Shown: positions 15,645-24,189 of the stretch, one piece after another | Layout of the letters: each line of letters opens with the position of its first letter | How positions within the stretch are numbered: the stretch's first letter is position 1 | Source of the DNA: Miniphocaeibacter sp012841535 | GTDB lineage: Bacteria; Bacillota; Clostridia; Tissierellales; Peptoniphilaceae | NCBI RefSeq assembly: GCF_049274025.1 | Contig: NZ_JBASRV010000069.1 | Reading direction: 5' to 3' (one strand) | Length of the DNA stretch: 35,889 nt | The notes under the pieces: generated by a model | Told to the model about the DNA's origin: nothing | The model's database searches: none | The model's input: only the letters and a program-made list of their open reading frames with translations | Position numbers and translations under genes: made by a program

Positions 15645-15975
15645 TAAGTTGCAAGAAGGAAATAGTTCTAATGAATACTAGATTTTGAAATATAATAACA
15701 AGGGTTATTATCTATTAGTGGTGAAAGTGGTAATAAAAGGAAAAACTTTCATTGTTAAACATATGAAAAGTAAAACAAGGATAAGCTAGAGTTAAAAGCG
15801 GACTTAATTTAGTCCGCTATATCTAGTGTTTGACTACTAAATTTAGACTTATTTTTGCATGAAAAAAATCAGGGCTATGGCAGTAATGATAAGTATGTAT
15901 ATAATTAAATACTATAGTTGAGCTTGGACAAATTTATAGACATCGTAAAATTATAAATGATCTTAATGAAATAAA
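15645..15975. other. Non-coding gap between convergent genes
   Basis: No gene is seen. The gap holds the hairpin listed separately. The remainder is AT-rich with scattered short frames lacking ribosome binding sites. Confidence 0.4.
15797..15818. terminator. Perfect stem-loop, possible terminator
   Basis: AGCGGACT (15797-15804) pairs with AGTCCGCT (15811-15818) around a six-base loop, about 150 bases after the membrane-anchored gene. There is no T-run on the plus strand, although AAAA precedes it, giving TTTT after the hairpin on the minus strand. It may terminate minus-strand transcripts. Confidence 0.45.
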
Positions 15976-16830
15976 TCACCAGTTTTTTCTATTTTCATTG
16001 GTTATTTTTTCAGTAAATTTATCTATTCTATAGAAGCCTAGAATTTCGTCATCTCCTAATTTAGCTCCATTTTCATCTATTTTGCTTTTATAGTAAACAA
16101 ATTCAATTTTATTATCATCAAAAAAACTTTCATTAAAAATAATTGTTTTTATAATAAAATTTTTTGTACTATTATCTTTTTCTTTATATACTAATGCATA
16201 TAATTGCCCCTTTGATGTATAGTCAAAGGATATAGGTTCAGTTAATCTTTCTCCTTCTTCTTTTAAAAAGGCAGATAAGTTACGGTACTGATTCTTTAGT
16301 TCTTCTTGCTCTTTTTCTATTTTTTTATTTTCCTGGTTTATTCTTTCTAAATAAGCATTTTCCTGTTTTTCTGTATCTACAGGATCTTTGTCATTGTCTT
16401 TGTATTTAACTTTGTCTCTTATTTCTTCGAATTTTCCATTTTTGTAATATACCTTAAATTTGTCATAAGTTGGATAATCTCCTTTTAGAGTAAGTAAAGC
16501 ATATTCTTTATTCCAAATTATTTCCCAACTATCTTCAGATAATCTTGCACCATCATTGTCAATAATTAAATTTTTCTTAGTTTTTATCTTTTTGTTTTCA
16601 TAGACTATCTTTATACTTGCTGGACCAAAACCAAAAGATGTACCTATTTCTTGAAAGTAAAAGGAATTTTCCTTATAATGCTTTTCATCTATATTTGTGA
16701 TTTGATATATAGCAAGGTAGAGAAAAAGAAATATAATTATTAAAAAAGTTAAAAATATAAAGCCTATAATCCTTGAAGTTGTTGACTTAAAGATAGTTAA
16801 TGATGATATGAAGTTTTTGAATTTTTTCAT
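15976..16830 (-). CDS. Single-pass membrane protein with coiled coil, unknown function
   Basis: This protein of 284 residues has one strong helix at about 20-45 (IIGFIFLTFLIIIFLFLYLAIY) and then an extracytoplasmic region. Residues about 50-140 look like beta strands (SIKIVYENKKIKTKKNLIID, YALLTLKGDYPTYDKFKVYY). A charged coiled coil follows at 155-195 (ENAYLERINQENKKIEKEQE), then a second beta-rich segment. No family is recognised. It is the island gene nearest to rlmH. The start has no strong ribosome binding site, only a weak AGG. Surface role inferred from topology only. Confidence 0.6.
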   Translation of the reverse strand: MKKFKNFISSLTIFKSTTSRIIGFIFLTFLIIIFLFLYLAIYQITNIDEKHYKENSFYFQEIGTSFGFGPASIKIVYENKKIKTKKNLIIDNDGARLSEDSWEIIWNKEYALLTLKGDYPTYDKFKVYYKNGKFEEIRDKVKYKDNDKDPVDTEKQENAYLERINQENKKIEKEQEELKNQYRNLSAFLKEEGERLTEPISFDYTSKGQLYALVYKEKDNSTKNFIIKTIIFNESFFDDNKIEFVYYKSKIDENGAKLGDDEILGFYRIDKFTEKITNENRKNW

Positions 16831-17229
16831 TATTTTCTACCTATAAATTAAATTTTAGGACATTTAAATTCCAATTTATGTATTTACTAAAAAATATATC
16901 CTTTAATATTTTACTATATATAGTATACAGGATACTACAATGCTTTGTAGTTCTGTCAGAGAAATCATGAGTATTTATAATTTGAAAGTAATTATTTGTT
17001 TTGAAAATAAATGTTTATAACTGCATAACTATCTTCATTAAAACCTATAAGTATTTCTATTGTTTCCCTAATATCACTAGCAATATCTAAAATTGTTTTT
17101 TTCTTATTTGTTTTCTTCTCCGAATGTTACTTTTGTAAAAAATGTGAATTTCTATGGTAAGACGTGATTAGTCCAAGATTATCCAATAATTTTCTTTGAG
17201 TGAAAATTTATAGTTATTAAATAAAAAAA
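16831..17229. other. Non-coding gap between island and rlmH
   Basis: No intact gene. On the minus strand, 17126-16992 gives a start-less frame, HSEKKTNKKKTILDIASDIR, then ETIEILIGFNEDSYAVI, then NIYFQNK and stop. It looks like the tail of a decayed gene. A matching sense of decay is seen elsewhere in the island. Confidence 0.35.
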
Positions 17230-17253
17230 CCTCCATCACTTATGGTACGGTTC
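17230..17253 (-). repeat. SCC-like attachment site at the rlmH stop codon
   Basis: On the minus strand this reads GAACCGTAC, CATAAGTGATG, GAGG. It encodes the last rlmH residues E-P-Y-H-K and the stop, followed by a seven-base T-run. CATAAGTGATG is repeated exactly at the distal site (5176-5203) in the same orientation. In staphylococci Ccr recombinases use precisely these rlmH codons as attB. Weak pairing of CCAT with ATGG suggests the site also serves as the rlmH terminator. Confidence 0.7.
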
Positions 17254-17712
17254 ATTGTTTGCTATTTTAAAAGAACGGTATATTTGCTCTAATAATATTA
17301 ATCTCATTAACTGGTGGGGGAAGGTCATTTTGGAAAAGGATAGTTTCATATTAGATAGTGATTTTATTTCACTAGATAAACCATGGGAGGAACCTATTAT
17401 AAAAGTGAAGGAATTGTAGCCTTTTGATTTTTCTAAGTCGATTTTTTTGCTAAACTCAGTACTTGTAAGGTTTTTACCTTCTATTTCCAAGGTAATAACA
17501 AAGTCCTTGTCCTTTATTTTGTTTTTTATTTTTTCCCCTTCTTCCTGTAATGCTTTTTCTATAATTTTTTGGGAGTTTTCATTTACTTTAACTTCTGGAA
17601 TTTCAATTATTTGTATTTTAGCGTATTTTTGTATTCTTTTTAGATACTCTGATATTCCATTTTTTAAATATTTTTCTTTTATATTCCCTACTGCAATTAT
17701 TTTTATATTCAT
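17236..17712 (-). CDS. rlmH: 23S rRNA pseudouridine-1915 N3-methyltransferase
   Basis: This 158-residue SPOUT-family enzyme methylates pseudouridine 1915 in helix 69 of 23S rRNA using S-adenosylmethionine. It is complete: the N-terminus MNIKIIAVGNIKEKYLKNGI, the cofactor-binding knot FIIGSSHGL followed by LSFSKMTFPHQLMRLILLEQ, and the invariant C-terminus IYRSFKIANNEPYHK. The final codons are the attachment site of SCC-type elements and the reading frame is preserved across it, as expected because the recombination core includes the stop. It overlaps the upstream walJ stop by one base (TAATG), so the two are co-translated. Confidence 0.96.
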   Translation of the reverse strand: MNIKIIAVGNIKEKYLKNGISEYLKRIQKYAKIQIIEIPEVKVNENSQKIIEKALQEEGEKIKNKIKDKDFVITLEIEGKNLTSTEFSKKIDLEKSKGYNSFTFIIGSSHGLSSEIKSLSNMKLSFSKMTFPHQLMRLILLEQIYRSFKIANNEPYHK

Positions 17713-18512
17713 TATGGCACCAGAATAATTTCATTACTTACGTTATTTCTATTGGCTAATGTTAAATTTATATCTCTCTTAGTGTCTAACCCTAAGGATT
17801 GCAAGTATTTGTCAACAGTGGAAAAGGCCAGTTCTTCTGTATTATTTTCCTCACTTAAGTGAGCCAGTACTACTTTTTCTTGATTTCCTGTTAAAATCTC
17901 TCCTAAAGTAAAGGCACAGTCTTCGTTTGAAAGATGACCTTTCACCGAGGCTATTCTCTGTTTAAGACTATAGGGATAGCTACCATTTTTTAGCATTTCA
18001 ACATCATGATTAGCTTCAATTAAATAAATATCTGAACCGGCAATTAAATTTTTCATTCTTTCATTTACTATTCCGGTGTCAGTTAAGATTGTTATTTTTT
18101 TATTATCTTTGTTGATTATATACCCACAGCTATTTGCTGAATCGTGATAAGTACTAAAAGGATGTATATCAATATCCCTTAAGGAAAAGTCAATATCATT
18201 TTTGAATACTATTAGATTTTCTTCCTTTATTTTGCCTACTTTTTTCAACATAGCAAGCCAGGTTTTTTCATTTGCAAGTATTGGTATATTATACCTTCTA
18301 CTAAGAACACCAGCACCTTTAATATGGTCTGTATGCTCATGAGTAATTAATATGGCATCTATTGAATCGGGTAAGACATTAGCATTCATTAATAATTTTT
18401 CTAATTGTTTACCACTAAAACCAGCATCTATTAGTAGTCGGGTTTTTTCTGTTTCTACATACATTGCATTGCCTGAAGACCCACTAGACAAAGAACAAAA
18501 CTTTATACTCAT
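17712..18512 (-). CDS. walJ: Metallo-beta-lactamase-fold hydrolase, WalJ/YycJ family
   Basis: This protein of 266 residues starts at the ATG at 18512, which has GGAGAGAG five bases before it; an ATG four codons upstream lacks a comparable site. It begins MSIKFCSLSSGSSGNAMYVE, the hallmark of the WalJ/YycJ group, and has the metal motif THEHTDHIKG (H58, H60, D62, H63). FSTYHDSANSCGYII, TILTDTGIV (metal-binding Asp), EANHDVEML and LAHLSEENN follow, all family positions. YycJ-type proteins are thought to be double-strand exonucleases linked to DNA repair or cell-wall homeostasis. Co-transcription with rlmH resembles the walJ-htrA-rlmH arrangement near the origin in bacilli, here without walRK or htrA in view. 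Confidence 0.9.
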   Translation of the reverse strand: MSIKFCSLSSGSSGNAMYVETEKTRLLIDAGFSGKQLEKLLMNANVLPDSIDAILITHEHTDHIKGAGVLSRRYNIPILANEKTWLAMLKKVGKIKEENLIVFKNDIDFSLRDIDIHPFSTYHDSANSCGYIINKDNKKITILTDTGIVNERMKNLIAGSDIYLIEANHDVEMLKNGSYPYSLKQRIASVKGHLSNEDCAFTLGEILTGNQEKVVLAHLSEENNTEELAFSTVDKYLQSLGLDTKRDINLTLANRNNVSNEIILVP

Positions 18513-18650
18513 AACTCTCTCCATTTCTTTCAGTACTCAATTATATACTATATAAGAATAATTTTAAAGTCTAAAAAGTAACAATAAATTTATTAGATAT
18601 AAATTATTTGATAAAATATATAGTACTAATATATAAGGAAGGAAATTAAA

Positions 18651-19181
18651 ATGATTATAGAAAAGTCTTTTTGTATAGATAAAAATGTTAAAGCTGGTGA
18701 AGATATAGAGGTTGATTATATTGAAAAATCTTTAGTTAGTATTTTAATTAAAAAGAATATAAGAATTTCAACTGCAGAATCAATAACCGGTGGTTTAGTT
18801 GCTAGTCGCATTGTAAATATAGCAGGAGCAAGTGAAATCTTTGAAGAAGGATACATTACCTATAGTGATAGGGTAAAAAACAAAGTTTTAGGTGTAAAAA
18901 GGGAAACCCTTAGTAAATATACAGCTGTTAGTGAAGAGGTTTGTTATGAAATGTTAAAAAATCTAAAAAATATAGCTAAAACCGATTCTGTAATTGTTAC
19001 TACAGGATATGCAGGACCAGGCGAAAATGCCGGATTAGCATTTGTAGGAATAAACCTTTTCAACTATTTCATTATCAAAAAGATAAATGTAAAGGGGGGA
19101 AGAAATGAAATTCGTAAAAAAATATCAAATATTGCTTTATTTGAACTATATAGAATATGTAAAAATCAATATAAAATATAA
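18651..19181 (+). CDS. pncC: CinA C-terminal domain protein (nicotinamide-nucleotide amidase-like)
   Basis: This 176-residue protein consists of the CinA C-terminal amidase domain only; the N-terminal MoaB-like half of full CinA is missing. Clear motifs are ISTAESITGGLVASRIVNIA (with the conserved Ser and Thr near the active site), GASEIFEEGYITYSDRVKNK, YTAVSEEV and VTTGYAGPGENAGLAFVGI. Members deamidate nicotinamide mononucleotide to nicotinate mononucleotide in the pyridine nucleotide salvage cycle. The usual GPGG is GPGEN here. GGAAGG is close before the start. It is divergent from walJ and lies alone. Confidence 0.85.
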   Translation: MIIEKSFCIDKNVKAGEDIEVDYIEKSLVSILIKKNIRISTAESITGGLVASRIVNIAGASEIFEEGYITYSDRVKNKVLGVKRETLSKYTAVSEEVCYEMLKNLKNIAKTDSVIVTTGYAGPGENAGLAFVGINLFNYFIIKKINVKGGRNEIRKKISNIALFELYRICKNQYKI

Positions 19182-19570
19182 ATATTTTTAAGTAAATAAT
19201 AATCGTATGATTCGTAAGAAAAATTTGTTTCAGGAAATAGATTGTTAAGAAAATAGCTGGAAAACGTAATCATAAAATGGGAAGATTTCAAGACTAAATT
19301 AAACATATTAAATATATATTAAAAAAATATAATTTTAAAGGAATATTTTTACATAGTAAATATTAAATAAATTTTTAAACAATACCTATACGAATAAAGA
19401 AAACATTGGTTAATTTTTAGTTATTTACTGGGCCAATAGATAGATTTAGTTAAAAGATACACAATATTTTAACAAGATGATTATTTACCTAAAAGTTATA
19501 ATGTAGTATAATAGTTTACAGTACATAAAATTATATGTATAAATATAAATTTTATAGGGGGAAATATTGT
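19182..19570. other. Intergenic stretch before the first opp operon
   Basis: No gene or clear terminator was recognised over roughly 300 bases of AT-rich sequence. The final 90 bases contain the promoter listed separately and the ribosome binding site AGGGGG (19556-19561). Confidence 0.4.
19484..19512 (+). promoter_or_regulatory. Probable promoter of the first opp operon
   Basis: TTTACC (19484-19489) is spaced 17 bases from TATAAT (19507-19512), a perfect -10 box and a fair -35 box. Transcription would begin near 19519, about 50 bases before the oppA start. Confidence 0.6.
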
Positions 19571-21226
19571 ATGAAGAAAAAATTTAGAATAGTAGCTTTG
19601 CTACTTGCACTAACATTTGCTCTTACTGCATGTGGTGGAGGTAAGACAAATGATAAAGAAACAGGTGCTGGTGGTGGGGGTAAGACTACTACAGAAGGAA
19701 AATTTTTAAGAACTAATAATACTTCAGAGCCAGGCTCATTAGATCCAGCTTTAGCACAAGGTACTCACGAGTCATGGGTATTACAACATACTTTCGAAGG
19801 ATTAATGACTTATGATGAAAAAGGAAATGTTGTACCAGGAGCTGCAGAAGCTGAACCTGAAATTTCTGAAGATGGATTAAATTACACTTTTAAACTTAAG
19901 GAAGGTTTAAAATGGTCAAATGGAGAACCTGTTACAGCTAAGGACTTTGAATTTTCATGGAAGAGACTTTTAGATCCTGAATTAGCTGCTAACTATGCTC
20001 ACCAAGGTTACTATATTAAAAATGGTGAAGCTTTTAATGAAGGAAAAGTTGGTGTAGATGAAGTTGGAGTAAAAGCTGTAGATGATTTAACACTAGAAGT
20101 TACTTTAGAAAATCCTACTCCTTTCTTTACTGAATTAACTGCTTTCTATGCTTTATTCCCAGTATCTGAAAAAGTTGTTACTGAAAATCCTGATTGGGCA
20201 AAAGATGCAAAAACTCACGTATCTAATGGACCTTTTAAGTTAACTACTTGGGAACATAGAGCAGAAATCATTATTGAAAAAAATGAAAATTACCAAAATG
20301 CTGATGCAGTAAAAATAGATGGAATTCACTTTGATATTCTTGAAGATAAAAATACTGAATGGCAAAATTATGACTCAGACCAATATGATATTATAGTAAC
20401 TCCTCAAGCTGATGTTGTTGCACAAAAACAAGCTGAAGGTAGTGAAGAACTAGTAATTGGTACTGATGTTGCAGTATATTACTATAATGTAAATAATGAA
20501 ACTAAACCTTTCACTAACCCTAAGGTTAGACAAGCATTGTCTATGGCATTAGACAGACAGACCCTAGTTGAAAATGTTTCACAAAGTGGTGAGGTACCGG
20601 CAGAAGGTGTTGTACCATTTGGAATGAAGGATGAAAACAACAAGGAATATAGAGATGCTGTAGGTAATTTAATTACTGAAGATGCAGAAAAGGCAAAAGA
20701 GTTATTTGAAGAAGGATTAAAAGAAGAAGGCATGACTGTAGAAGAATTTAATGCAGCAAACTTCAACCTTCTTTATAATACAGATGATAAACATCAAAAA
20801 ATGGCAGAAGCTGTTCAAGATATGTGGAATAAGGTTTTAGGAACTACTATTGGCTTAGAAAACACAGAATTCCAAGTTAAATTAGATAGAGAGCAAGCTG
20901 GAGACTATGATATGTCTAGAGCAGGTTGGATAGGAGACTATGCAGACCCATTAACTTTCTTAGACTTATGGGAAACAGACGGATCATTTAATGATGCAAA
21001 CTATGCTAATGAAGAGTATGATGCATTAGTTCAAGTAGCAAAAACTTCTAATGACGCAGCTGAAAGATTTGAAGCTATGAGAACAGCTGAAAAAATGATT
21101 GTAGAAGATATGGCAGTTATACCAATTTACTTCTATACTCAACCATATATGGTTAAACCAAATGTTAAGGGAATATATAAAACATTATTGAATTACCCAA
21201 CTATGACTTTTGCAGAAATTGAATAG
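19571..21226 (+). CDS. oppA: Oligopeptide ABC transporter substrate-binding lipoprotein
   Basis: This is a 551-residue extracellular binding protein of the SBP_bac_5 family. The start at 19571 is set by AGGGGG nine bases upstream and gives a perfect lipoprotein signal: MKKKFRIVALLLALTFALTA followed by C21 of the lipobox. A glycine/threonine-rich linker leads to family motifs NNTSEPGSLDPALAQGTHES, PEISEDGLNYTFKLKEGLKW, VTAKDFEFSWKRLLDP, LEVTLENPTPFF and KVRQALSMALDRQTL. It captures peptides and delivers them to the permeases encoded downstream. Its gene is separated from oppB by a strong hairpin, which probably keeps binding protein in excess over the membrane complex. Confidence 0.93.
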   Translation: MKKKFRIVALLLALTFALTACGGGKTNDKETGAGGGGKTTTEGKFLRTNNTSEPGSLDPALAQGTHESWVLQHTFEGLMTYDEKGNVVPGAAEAEPEISEDGLNYTFKLKEGLKWSNGEPVTAKDFEFSWKRLLDPELAANYAHQGYYIKNGEAFNEGKVGVDEVGVKAVDDLTLEVTLENPTPFFTELTAFYALFPVSEKVVTENPDWAKDAKTHVSNGPFKLTTWEHRAEIIIEKNENYQNADAVKIDGIHFDILEDKNTEWQNYDSDQYDIIVTPQADVVAQKQAEGSEELVIGTDVAVYYYNVNNETKPFTNPKVRQALSMALDRQTLVENVSQSGEVPAEGVVPFGMKDENNKEYRDAVGNLITEDAEKAKELFEEGLKEEGMTVEEFNAANFNLLYNTDDKHQKMAEAVQDMWNKVLGTTIGLENTEFQVKLDREQAGDYDMSRAGWIGDYADPLTFLDLWETDGSFNDANYANEEYDALVQVAKTSNDAAERFEAMRTAEKMIVEDMAVIPIYFYTQPYMVKPNVKGIYKTLLNYPTMTFAEIE

Positions 21227-21251
21227 TCAATTATAAATTTTACAATTGAAT

Positions 21252-21284
21252 AAAAGATAGAGAATGGGTAATTCTCTATCTTTT
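21252..21284 (+). terminator. Strong hairpin between oppA and oppB
   Basis: AAAAGATAGAGAAT (21252-21265) and ATTCTCTATCTTTT (21271-21284) form a perfect 14-bp stem with a GGGTA loop. T-rich sequence follows. It should stop or attenuate transcription after oppA, or protect the 3' end of an oppA-only message. Confidence 0.85.
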
Positions 21285-21318
21285 ATTATTTATAGAAAAA
21301 TTAATTAAGGGGAGAAAA

Positions 21319-22248
21319 ATGGCTAAATTTATAGGAAAAAGAGTCGCCATGGGTTTTGCTACTTTGTTTATTATTATTACAGTAACATTTTTTTTAATGC
21401 ATGCTGTACCTGGTAATCCTTTTGCCAAGGAAGGTAAGATGCCGGAAACGGTATATAATAACTTACAAGCAAAATACGGTTTAGATAAACCTAAATCTGA
21501 ACAATATGTAATTTACTTAAAAAATCTCTTAAAGGGAGATTTTGGCGAATCTATGAAATCAAATGCAGAAACTGTAAACGATATGATAAAAAGAGGAGCA
21601 CCTGTTTCTGCAAAATTAGGTGGACAAGCTTTTATATTGTCCATGTTTTTTGGTGTTTTATTAGGAGCTGTTGCAGCACTATATCAAAACAAGGCTCCGG
21701 ATTATTTTATGATGATAGTGGCACTAATAGGAATTTCGGTTCCTAGTTTTGTTATGGCCAGTCTTTTTATTCAATTTATTGCTAAAGGTTCAGGATTTTT
21801 ACCAACATCAGGCTGGGGTACCTTCGCTCACACAATACTACCAACAATAGCTTTGTCACTTATGCCAATGGCGTCAACTGCTAGACTTATGAGATCATCT
21901 ATGCTGGAGGTTTTAGGACAGGATTATATTAAGACTGCCCAATCTAAAGGATTGAAAAAATTAAAGGTAATAATGAATCACGCTATTAGAAATGCAATTT
22001 TACCAGTTGTTTCTCAAATGGGTACTACTTTATCGAATTTATTAGTTGGTTCTTTTGTTATTGAGAAAATCTTTGGAATAGCTGGTTTAGGAACTTTCTT
22101 TGTTACTTCAATAAGTAATAGGGATTATACTTTAATAATGGGGACTACTGTTTTTTATGCTGTTGTATTAGTTGCTATTTTAGTTATAGTAGATATTTTA
22201 TATGTAGTAATTGACCCAAGAATTAAATTAACAAAGGAGGGTAAGTAA
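21319..22248 (+). CDS. oppB: Oligopeptide ABC transporter permease, OppB/DppB type
   Basis: This inner-membrane permease has 309 residues and six membrane helices; helix 1 is about 9-30 (MGFATLFIIITVTFFLMHA), followed by VPGNPFAKEG, a conserved start of the family. The cytoplasmic EAA-type coupling loop DYIKTAQSKGLKKLKVIMNH, followed by AIRNAILPVV, contacts the ATPases. The C-terminus VVIDPRIKL is typical. AAGGGGAG precedes the ATG. The stop overlaps the oppC start by one base (TAATG). Confidence 0.92.
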   Translation: MAKFIGKRVAMGFATLFIIITVTFFLMHAVPGNPFAKEGKMPETVYNNLQAKYGLDKPKSEQYVIYLKNLLKGDFGESMKSNAETVNDMIKRGAPVSAKLGGQAFILSMFFGVLLGAVAALYQNKAPDYFMMIVALIGISVPSFVMASLFIQFIAKGSGFLPTSGWGTFAHTILPTIALSLMPMASTARLMRSSMLEVLGQDYIKTAQSKGLKKLKVIMNHAIRNAILPVVSQMGTTLSNLLVGSFVIEKIFGIAGLGTFFVTSISNRDYTLIMGTTVFYAVVLVAILVIVDILYVVIDPRIKLTKEGK

Positions 22249-23180
22249 TGGATAATTATAAAAACTACCCTCAAGATTTATTTGAACCGGCAAAAAAAGA
22301 CTTAAATAAAGATAGAATAACAAGACCAACAATTTCCTATTGGAAAGATGTTTTTAGAAGATTAAAACAAAATAAACTAGCTATGTTTGGACTATTTTTA
22401 CTTGTAGCTTCATTGTTGTTAGCTATTCTAGGCCCAATGATAAGTAAGTTTGATTATCAAACTACTAATCCGGCTATGAAAAATCTAAGACCTAATAGTG
22501 AGCATTGGTTTGGAACTGATCCTTTAGGAAGGGATATATTTGCTAGAGTCTGCTTTGGTATTAAGTATTCACTTCTAATTGGTGTTTTAGCAGCTGCCTT
22601 CGATTTTCTTATAGGTGTATCCTATGGTGGAATTGCAGGAATGGCAAGAGGAAGAGTTGACTCAGTAATGATGAGTATAGCAGAAGTGTTATATGCTATT
22701 CCTTACATGTTAGTAGTAATATTAATTTCTGTAACTTTTTCCAGTGATGGAGGAGTTGACCTATTTACTATAGTTTTAGCTATGAGTATTACCGGTTGGA
22801 TACCTATGGCAATATTAGTAAGAGGACAAGTATTACAAATAAAAGAACATGAATATGTAATGGCATCAACTTCATTGGGAGCATCAAATGGTTATTTACT
22901 AAGAAAACATATAATTCCTAATTCAATAGGACCTATAATAGTAAATATAACTTTAGCAATACCAAGGGCTATTTTTGCAGAGGCAACATTAAGCTTTTTA
23001 GGTTTAGGAGCTCAACAACCGAGTTTAGGTAAATTAATAAGTGAAGGACTAGGACTAATGGGAATAAACATCTTTTATCAACTAGCTTTTCCAGCATTCT
23101 TTATATCTATAATAATGTTTGGATTTAATGTGTTAGGTGATGGTTTAAGAGACGCACTAGATCCTAGGTTAAGGAAGTAG
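22248..23180 (+). CDS. oppC: Oligopeptide ABC transporter permease, OppC/DppC type
   Basis: This second permease has 310 residues, with a cytoplasmic N-terminal segment of about 45 residues (the OppC_N region, FRRLKQNKLAMFGL) and then six helices. After helix 1 comes the periplasmic-side motif HWFGTDPLGRDIFARVCFG, diagnostic of DppC/OppC. The coupling loop is EYVMASTSLGASNGYLLRKH, then IIPNSIGPIIV. It ends LRDALDPRLRK. GGAGGG within the end of oppB is its ribosome binding site. It pairs with OppB to form the channel. Confidence 0.93.
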   Translation: MDNYKNYPQDLFEPAKKDLNKDRITRPTISYWKDVFRRLKQNKLAMFGLFLLVASLLLAILGPMISKFDYQTTNPAMKNLRPNSEHWFGTDPLGRDIFARVCFGIKYSLLIGVLAAAFDFLIGVSYGGIAGMARGRVDSVMMSIAEVLYAIPYMLVVILISVTFSSDGGVDLFTIVLAMSITGWIPMAILVRGQVLQIKEHEYVMASTSLGASNGYLLRKHIIPNSIGPIIVNITLAIPRAIFAEATLSFLGLGAQQPSLGKLISEGLGLMGINIFYQLAFPAFFISIIMFGFNVLGDGLRDALDPRLRK

Positions 23181-23187
23181 GTGGATT

Positions 23188-24189
23188 ATGGACAATATTT
23201 TAGAAGTTAAAAATTTAGCAGTTTCCTTTCAAACTTTCTTTGGGGAGGTTGAGGCTGTTAGAAATATATCCTTTAATGTAGAAAGAGGAAAGACATTAGC
23301 AATAGTAGGAGAATCAGGTTGCGGAAAATCCGTTACAGCAAATTCTATTATACAATTGTTGCCAAAACCACCTGCACTATATAAAAATGGAGAAGTAATT
23401 TTCAATGGAGAAGATCTTCTGAAAAAGTCAGAAAAGGAAATGACTCTTATTAGAGGAAATAACATATCTATGGTTTTCCAGGACCCAATGACTTCTTTAA
23501 ACCCAACTATGAAAGTGGGAAACCAAATAGTTGAAGGTGTTAGAAAGCATAAGAAGATTTCAAGAGAAGAAGGAAAAAAACTGGCAATAGAAATGCTTAA
23601 AACAGTTTCTGTTCCTCAACCTGAAAAAAGGATAAATCAATATCCCCATGAGTTTTCAGGAGGAATGAGACAAAGGGTTATGATAGCTATTGCAATGGCA
23701 TCAAAGCCGGAGTTATTAATAGCCGATGAGCCAACGACAGCTTTAGACGTTACAGTACAAGCACAAATATTGGATTTAATGAAAAAATTAAAAGATGAAA
23801 TGAATACATCTATAATTTTAATTACCCATGACTTAGGTGTAGTTGCAGATATAGCTGATGAAATAGTAGTAATGTATGCAGGTCAAATTATAGAAAAAGG
23901 TAAATTAAACGATATTTACTATAATACAAAACATCCATATACAAGAAAGCTTTTAGCTTCTGTTCCAAAATTAAATATGGATAAAAATGAAGAGCTTCAT
24001 TCAATTGAAGGCTCACCACCTGACTTGTATAAACCACCAAAAGGATGTTCTTTTTATGATAGATGTGATGATGCAATGGTAATTTGTGAAGAACATATGC
24101 CAGAATTTATGGACCATGGAAATGGACATTGTAGTAGTTGCTGGTTAAATCATCCTCAATGTTCTAAGAATAGAGAGGAGGCTTTATAG
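23188..24189 (+). CDS. oppD: Oligopeptide ABC transporter ATPase, OppD/DppD type
   Basis: This is a 333-residue ATPase. It shows Walker A VGESGCGKS (about 40-48), Q-loop VFQDPMTSLNPTM, signature FSGGMRQRV, Walker B LLIADEPTTALD and H-loop ITHDLG. The C-terminal oligopeptide/dipeptide extension carries the spaced cysteines GCSFYDRC, VIC and GHCSSC, the arrangement that can hold an iron-sulfur cluster in Opp/Dpp ATPases. It partners OppF in the heterodimeric motor. The stop overlaps the next GTG start (TAGTG). Confidence 0.93.
   Translation: MDNILEVKNLAVSFQTFFGEVEAVRNISFNVERGKTLAIVGESGCGKSVTANSIIQLLPKPPALYKNGEVIFNGEDLLKKSEKEMTLIRGNNISMVFQDPMTSLNPTMKVGNQIVEGVRKHKKISREEGKKLAIEMLKTVSVPQPEKRINQYPHEFSGGMRQRVMIAIAMASKPELLIADEPTTALDVTVQAQILDLMKKLKDEMNTSIILITHDLGVVADIADEIVVMYAGQIIEKGKLNDIYYNTKHPYTRKLLASVPKLNMDKNEELHSIEGSPPDLYKPPKGCSFYDRCDDAMVICEEHMPEFMDHGNGHCSSCWLNHPQCSKNREEAL

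Larger units (their letters stand above)
5176..17253. mobile_element. Candidate SCC-like genomic island inserted at the 3' end of rlmH
   Basis: Two direct copies of an att-like sequence bound about 12 kb: one overlaps the rlmH stop codon (17230-17253), the other is at 5176-5203. Inside are a remnant of a large serine recombinase with zinc ribbon (10376-11287) and a DUF1643 gene (9482-9987), a family known beside ccr genes in staphylococcal cassettes. Putative defence-type genes (DUF4365, TPR-HEPN, a WYL-regulated cluster) are also present, and several genes are decayed. Several island genes, such as the 5332-7047 gene, are more AT-rich than the left-hand cassette: one 60-base line at 5641 has 11 G/C, against 22 in the line at 1801. 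The recombinase lacks its catalytic domain here, so the island probably cannot excise alone. The boundaries are inferred from the repeats. Confidence 0.65.

Noticed and set aside
18608..18635. TTGATA and TATATA as a promoter for the CinA-like gene
   Set aside because: Transcription would start inside or just before the ribosome binding site, leaving no usable leader.
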